Of a stretch of DNA of 64,000 bases, positions 56,860 through 64,000 are shown piece by piece (within the stretch, counting starts at the first letter, position 1; every line of letters begins with the position of its first letter). A program made the translations under genes and the position numbers. The stretch is taken from contig DEOR01000065.1 of NCBI GenBank assembly GCA_002358345.1, positions 30,297-94,296 on the forward strand, written 5' to 3'. The notes beneath the pieces are model-generated. The model did no database searches. It had not been told where the DNA came from and saw nothing but the letters and a program-made list of their open reading frames with translations. This DNA comes from Proteobacteria bacterium UBA3413. GTDB lineage: Bacteria > Pseudomonadota > Gammaproteobacteria > Magnimaribacterales > D2472.

Positions 56860-58086
56860 ATGACGACAGAAATTAAATCACCAACCTTTCCAGAATCAGT
56901 TGCTGATGGCACCATTGCTAACTGGGTTAAGCAAGAAGGAGAGCCGGTAAAGCAAGATGAAGTCATAGCTGAAATAGAAACCGATAAAGTGGTGTTAGAA
57001 GTGGTTGCACCTTTTGATGGAACCATAGTAAAAATTCTTAAGCCTGCAGGTGAGGTGGTTCAAAGTGCGGAATTGATTGCTCAATTCGAGCAGCAAACGG
57101 CTCAGCAAGAACCAGTCAATGAAACCAAAGAGCCAAATAAACCAGCAGAGGTTACAGTGGAAAGCACGCCTGTTAGCTCCTCTTCAGACGCTAAGGAGAA
57201 TGGCCCAGCCACTAAAAAATTACTCAAAGAGCACAATCTTAAGGCCGAAGAGGTCAGCGGCTCCGGAAAGGATGGAAGAATTACTAAGGCCGATGTGGTG
57301 AATCATTTAGAAGATACTGCGCCACCATCACCAGCCCCAGCAACACAGAGTACCCAGGCAGCGGCCAAGACTTCAGCACCTTCAGGGAGACACGAAGAGC
57401 GCGTTCCCATGTCTAGATTACGCTCTACTATAGCCAAAAGATTGCTTGCTGTTAAGCAGGAGACAGCTATGCTCACCACCTTTAACGAGGTGAATCTTCA
57501 GCCCATCAAGGATCTAAGAGCAAAATTTGGTAAAGATTTTGAGGCTGAGCATGGAGTCAAACTTGGGTTTATGGGTTTCTTTGTTTTAGCGGCGGTTCAT
57601 GCCTTGAAAAAATTTCCAGTTGTTAATGCATCCATCGATGGAAGTGACATTGTCTACCACGGCTATCAAGACGTAGGGGTTGCTGTTTCAACAGACAGAG
57701 GCTTGGTTGTCCCTGTTATTCGGGACGCAGACAATCTAGGGCTAGCCGATGTGGAGAAATCTATTTTGGATTACTCGATCAAAGCAAAAGATGGAAAATT
57801 ATCCATGGCTGATATGGAGGGAGGCACTTTTACTATTTCTAATGGCGGCGTATTCGGCTCTTTATTATCCACGCCTATTTTGAATGCGCCGCAAACAGCA
57901 ATTCTAGGCATGCACACGATTCAAGACAGACCCATCGCCCTTAATGGCGAGGTTGTGATTCGACCTATGATGTACTTAGCAATGAGCTATGACCACAGAT
58001 TGCTAGATGGAAAAGAAGCGGTAGCATTTCTAATAGCTATCAAGGATCAACTCGAGTCTCCAGAAAAACTATTACTTAATATATGA
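56860..58086 (+). CDS. sucB: 2-oxoglutarate dehydrogenase E2 (dihydrolipoyl succinyltransferase)
   Basis: SucB transfers succinyl groups to CoA. The lipoyl domain has K43 in ETDKVVLEV. An Ala/Pro/Glu-rich linker leads to the E1/E3-binding domain ([11 protein letters not shown] to [12 protein letters not shown], about residues 114-150), then another linker and the catalytic domain with [13 protein letters not shown] near the end. The 408 residues agree with E. coli (405), with a single lipoyl domain. Confidence 0.98.
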   Translation: MTTEIKSPTFPESVADGTIANWVKQEGEPVKQDEVIAEIETDKVVLEVVAPFDGTIVKILKPAGEVVQSAELIAQFEQQTAQQEPVNETKEPNKPAEVTVESTPVSSSSDAKENGPATKKLLKEHNLKAEEVSGSGKDGRITKADVVNHLEDTAPPSPAPATQSTQAAAKTSAPSGRHEERVPMSRLRSTIAKRLLAVKQETAMLTTFNEVNLQPIKDLRAKFGKDFEAEHGVKLGFMGFFVLAAVHALKKFPVVNASIDGSDIVYHGYQDVGVAVSTDRGLVVPVIRDADNLGLADVEKSILDYSIKAKDGKLSMADMEGGTFTISNGGVFGSLLSTPILNAPQTAILGMHTIQDRPIALNGEVVIRPMMYLAMSYDHRLLDGKEAVAFLIAIKDQLESPEKLLLNI

Positions 58087-58092
58087 AGGTGA

Positions 58093-60670
<2,578 letters not shown>

Positions 60671-60674
<4 letters not shown>

Positions 60675-61540
60675 GTATATTAGTTAATAAAGATACACGT
60701 CTTTTGGTTCAAGGCTTTACTGGCTCTCAGGCTACCTTGCATTCAGAGCAATCCATTGAGTATGGAACTAATATTGTGGGCGGAGTGACTCCTGGAAAAG
60801 GCGGTCAAACTCACTTAGGCGCACCAGTTTTTAATTCTGTGCATGATGCCATGGAAGCTGTGCGGCCCAATGCATCCATTATTTTTGTTCCGGCTCCCTT
60901 TTGCAAAGACTCTATTCTAGAGGCGGCGGATGCGGGCATTAAATTAATTATCTGTATCACCGAAGGGGTTCCAACGCTTGATATGTTGGTGGTTAAAAAG
61001 CGAATAGATGAGCTTGGAATTCAATTAATTGGACCTAATTGCCCAGGCGTTATTACCCCGGGCGAAGCCAAGCTCGGCATTATGCCAGGCAGCATCCATC
61101 TTCCGGGTTCTGTGGGGATCATTTCCAGATCGGGCACTTTAACCTATGAGGCTGTCAAACAAACAACCGATTTAGGTCTGGGACAAAGTACCTGTGTTGG
61201 CATTGGGGGCGACCCAATTCCCGGGACATCCTTTATTGATGTTTTAAAGCTCTTTGAAGCAGATGATCAGACAACGGCTATCGTCATGGTTGGGGAGATT
61301 GGAGGCACCGCCGAGGAAGAGGCGGCCGAATACATCAGGGACCATGTGACCAAGCCAGTGATTTCATACATCGCAGGGCAAACAGCTCCGGCTGGAAAGA
61401 GAATGGGGCATGCTGGTGCAATTATTGCAGGTGGCAAGGGGACTGCAGCTGATAAGATCAAAAAACTTCAAGAATGTGGAGTTCATATTGCAGAAAATTT
61501 ACTGCAGATTGGTGCTAAGGTGAAAGAGGTTTTAGGTTAG
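60671..61540 (+). CDS. sucD: Succinyl-CoA synthetase alpha subunit
   Basis: SucD binds CoA and carries the phosphohistidine. The CoA loop is [15 protein letters not shown], and the active histidine is in [15 protein letters not shown] near residue 247. [20 protein letters not shown] is also conserved. The 289 residues match E. coli. It closes the operon; the last 26 bp overlap the end of the MATE gene on the other strand, and I see no terminator hairpin. Confidence 0.98.
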
Positions 61541-62924
61541 CCTTAAGAATAAATTTTTTACTGGTGTATCTTAGCCTTGGCAGAATCAGTGCTGAGAAGG
61601 TGACCAGACCTGTAATCATTCCTATCCAAATGCCAGGGGGCCCAAGGGCATTTCCTAGAATTCCATAGTAAGTCAACACATACCCAACCGGTAAAGCGAG
61701 AAACCAATAGGTCACGATGAGCATCAGCATGGGTGCAAAGGTATCTTTGTAGCCTCGCAAGCTTCCCAGCGCGCCCATTTGTAAGCCGTCTGGAATCTGA
61801 AAAATAGCAGCAAACAACAAAAGATTAACGGCGATGGCTATGACATCAGCATCGCCTGAATACAAGCCTACTAAACTCTCCCTGAGCAACAAGATACACA
61901 AGGTATTGAAGCAGGCACCAGCAAAACAGACCACGACAGTGACATAAGCTGCATATTGAGCTTGAGTGGGATCTGCTTCGCCTACAAGATTCCCTACGCG
62001 TGTTGCCGCTGCCAGCCCAATGGATAAAGGCAGCATAAAAAAGACGCTGGCAATATTAATGGCGACGGTATGAGCCCCAACCACAGATGCTCCCAGAGAG
62101 CCAATAATGAGAGCGGCCCCAGAGAACATGCTTAATTCCACAAAGAGACCAAACCCAATAGGAAAACCAAGTTTCACTGCTTCGAGAGTTGTTTGCTTGT
62201 TAGGTTTAGAGAACTTAGAAAACAATTTGGTTGGCGCATATGCTTTCTTCTTTAAGATCACTAAAATGAGAACCAGCATACCGACAACGACATTAATAGA
62301 GGTGGCAATACCGCATCCGACGCCGCCCATGGGTGGAATTCCAAAGTATCCATAGACAAAAATAATATCTAAGGGGATGTTGAGCACCATGCCAATGAAG
62401 GCGATCCAAAATACGGGCAAGGTTAATCCCATGCCTTCGCTATAACAACGCAGGCAAGTAAAGATCATGTTGGCAAAGAAACCGTAGGACATAGCTTTGA
62501 GGTAGCCATCAGAGATGACAGCAATATTGGGGTCAATATCAAAGAAAGGGATGAAAAAACTTAAATTTCTATAAGCAAAAAAACCAATGACACCTATCAC
62601 CAGACTTAACCACAATATTTGTCTAATTTTCTCGCCAATTTCTTCGTATTTTCTTGCTCCAAACAACTGAGCAACAATGGGTGTGACCGCAAAGAGGCAG
62701 CCACCAAAAAGAAAATAGATGGGCATAGTAAGAGCATTTCCAATGGCCAAGCCCGATAAGTCTAAGGCACTGGCTTGCCCTGCAATAATGGTATCTGTGA
62801 CGCCCATGCCCATGTAGGATATCTGGGAGCCAAAAATAGGAATGCCTATCTTTAGAAGTTGCCTTAATTCTTTTATTAGTTTTTTCAAAAAAATGAGCCC
62901 AGAAATTTCTCGGTACTTTATCAT
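61515..62924 (-). CDS. MATE-family multidrug/Na+ antiporter
   Basis: A 469-residue protein with about twelve membrane helices. The N-terminal [27 protein letters not shown] and the second-half [21 protein letters not shown] are the two internally repeated MATE halves, close to the NorM group. These exporters use sodium or proton gradients; the substrate is unknown. Start uncertain: ATG 62924 overlaps the divergent acyltransferase gene by 32 bp, while TTG 62888 (13th codon) would just avoid it. The 3' end overlaps sucD by 26 bp. Confidence 0.9.
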   Translation of the reverse strand: MIKYREISGLIFLKKLIKELRQLLKIGIPIFGSQISYMGMGVTDTIIAGQASALDLSGLAIGNALTMPIYFLFGGCLFAVTPIVAQLFGARKYEEIGEKIRQILWLSLVIGVIGFFAYRNLSFFIPFFDIDPNIAVISDGYLKAMSYGFFANMIFTCLRCYSEGMGLTLPVFWIAFIGMVLNIPLDIIFVYGYFGIPPMGGVGCGIATSINVVVGMLVLILVILKKKAYAPTKLFSKFSKPNKQTTLEAVKLGFPIGFGLFVELSMFSGAALIIGSLGASVVGAHTVAINIASVFFMLPLSIGLAAATRVGNLVGEADPTQAQYAAYVTVVVCFAGACFNTLCILLLRESLVGLYSGDADVIAIAVNLLLFAAIFQIPDGLQMGALGSLRGYKDTFAPMLMLIVTYWFLALPVGYVLTYYGILGNALGPPGIWIGMITGLVTFSALILPRLRYTSKKFILKANLKPLSP

Positions 62925-63675
62925 ACAAGAACTGATTTATCGTTGGAGAAGAAAAATTAGACAAGACAATCGGCCCTATTGGCTTAAAAAGATACTATCG
63001 AAAATGACTGCGAGATATGCTACTCGTTTTGTAAAACCTCAGTTCAAACATTTGGGCAAGGGCTCTGTCTTTTTTAAGCCACAATACATGAAATTATTTG
63101 GCTCCAATATTAGCGTTGGAGATTTTGCTACCTTCATTGCTGCCCCCGATGACTATATACAAATGACTGGCTGGGATGCTGGAGATTGGGCGGGAGAAAT
63201 TAACATAGGACATTATGTCCTGATTTCACCGGGCGTAAGAATTATGGCCGCCCTGAAGGTTTCAATTGATGATGCCTGCATGTTTGGTCACGGTGCATGC
63301 ATCACCGATGCGGATTGGCATGGTATTTATGATCGAACCAAGGTGGTGGGTGAACCCAAGCCTGTCATGTTAGAAAAAAATGTTTGGGTTGGTGAGGATG
63401 CCATGATATGCAAAGGCGTCACCATCGGTGAGAACAGCATCATAGGTGCAAGATCAGTGGTGACCAGGGATGTACCAGCTAATTGTATTTATGCCGGGAA
63501 TCCAGCCTCGTTTATCCGCAATTTAGACGAGGGTGAGTTTATTACCAGGAAAGATTTCTTTAAAGATCCTGCTAAATTGGCCCATGATTTTGATTTATTA
63601 GACAGGCACATCTTGGGTAAGAACACCTTGTGGAGCTGGATTAAAAGTATCATCTGGAGAGATAAGACCCATTGA
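62893..63675 (+). CDS. Left-handed beta-helix (hexapeptide) acyltransferase
   Basis: The 260-residue protein has a basic N-terminal section (about 1-70) followed by imperfect hexapeptide repeats such as INIGHYVLISPGVRI, FGHGACITDADWHG and VWVGEDAMICKGVTIGENSIIGARSVV, with ANCIYAGNPASFIR at the end. This matches O-acetyltransferases of the CysE/LacA/WbbJ superfamily. The acceptor is unknown; no sugar biosynthesis genes are adjacent. I start at ATG 62893, since the longer frame runs into the MATE coding strand. The stop overlaps the pdxB start (TTGA). Confidence 0.85.
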   Translation: MSPEISRYFIIQELIYRWRRKIRQDNRPYWLKKILSKMTARYATRFVKPQFKHLGKGSVFFKPQYMKLFGSNISVGDFATFIAAPDDYIQMTGWDAGDWAGEINIGHYVLISPGVRIMAALKVSIDDACMFGHGACITDADWHGIYDRTKVVGEPKPVMLEKNVWVGEDAMICKGVTIGENSIIGARSVVTRDVPANCIYAGNPASFIRNLDEGEFITRKDFFKDPAKLAHDFDLLDRHILGKNTLWSWIKSIIWRDKTH

Positions 63676-64000
63676 TCAAGATAGCTGCAGATTCACACAT
63701 TCCAAACCTCGAACAAGATTTAGCAGAGTTCTTTGGCGCTGAGCACTCATTGCAATATTTTGAGTCCGATCAACTCAGGCCTAACGATCTCAAAGACGTG
63801 GATGCATTATTGGTGCGCTCAACCCTGCGGGTTGATGCAGAGTTATTTGAAGGCTCTCAAATCAAGTATGTGGGCTCAGCGACTGCAGGAATGAATCACT
63901 TAGACACGCAATCTTTAAACGATCACAACATTGCTTGGTCACATGCTCCTGGTTGCAATGCCTGGAGCGTTACGCACTATGTGATGGCGGTCTTAGGAGA
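63672..64000 (+). CDS. pdxB: Erythronate-4-phosphate dehydrogenase, 3' end missing
   Basis: PdxB oxidises 4-phosphoerythronate in the DXP-dependent route to pyridoxal phosphate, the cofactor of Alr and IscS encoded in this window. About 109 N-terminal residues are visible and the frame is open to the window end. IKIAADSHIP, ALLVRSTLRVDAEL, VGSATAGMNHLD and APGCNAWSVTHYVM match PdxB within the D-2-hydroxyacid dehydrogenase family. The start is TTG 63672, overlapping the TGA of the acyltransferase gene; no ATG is available near the conserved N terminus. Confidence 0.88.
   Translation, partial: MIKIAADSHIPNLEQDLAEFFGAEHSLQYFESDQLRPNDLKDVDALLVRSTLRVDAELFEGSQIKYVGSATAGMNHLDTQSLNDHNIAWSHAPGCNAWSVTHYVMAVLG

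Overview
The window is a gene-dense, AT-rich piece of a gammaproteobacterial chromosome. The evidence is the set of envelope proteins (NlpD, BamB, BamC, BepA, CpoB, RodZ, TolQRAB-Pal) and conserved gene orders found in Escherichia and Pseudomonas. Genes are compact, overlap often, and no stretch over 300 bp lacks a gene. I see no insertion sequence, prophage, CRISPR array or rRNA. This looks like a streamlined free-living bacterium, and marine SAR86-like lineages are a reasonable guess, but taxonomy cannot be settled from the window alone.

Layout. 1-8021: end of the division and cell wall cluster (mraY, murD, ftsW, murG, murC, ddlB, ftsQ, ftsA). 8102-12712: rpsF-rpsR-rplI-dnaB-alr plus a di-iron protein of unknown function. 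12772-20737: pyrG-kdsA-eno-ftsB-ispDF-surE-pcm-popT-nlpD. 20741-24783: fdxA, recA with an SOS box, a thiolase and proS. 24837-32753: fmdB-aspS-yebC, a small PD-(D/E)XK nuclease-like gene, ybgC-tolQRAB-pal-cpoB and tRNA-Lys. 32785-39769: an NTP/NDP-exchange-like carrier, bepA, perM, bcp, dapA-bamC-purC. 39796-50700: iscRSUA-fdx-iscX, then ndk-rlmN-rodZ-ispG-hisS-yfgM-bamB-der. 50758-61540: sdhCDAB-sucAB-lpdA-sucCD, half of the TCA cycle. 61515-64000: a MATE exporter, a hexapeptide acyltransferase and the start of pdxB.

The genes mostly serve core functions: peptidoglycan precursor synthesis and septation, outer membrane assembly and integrity, DNA replication and repair, Fe-S cluster assembly, isoprenoid synthesis and the TCA cycle. 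Fe-S assembly feeds several products encoded nearby: IspG, RlmN, SdhB, FdxA and Fdx.

The most informative signal is what is missing at conserved junctions. ruvC-ruvA-ruvB is replaced by one 140-codon Hjc-like nuclease gene between yebC and ybgC. rpoS, mutS and cinA are missing between nlpD and fdxA/recA. hscBA is missing inside the isc operon. ftsZ-lpxC is missing after ftsA. Other traits are a fused IspDF, a ProRS without the usual editing insertion, and short MurD, FtsQ and TolA. Regulation is readable at two places: a LexA box over the recA promoter and a near-consensus IscR type 1 site over the iscR promoter. No wholly new multi-gene system stands out. The best candidates for unreported biology are the ruvCAB replacement and the di-iron protein next to alr.
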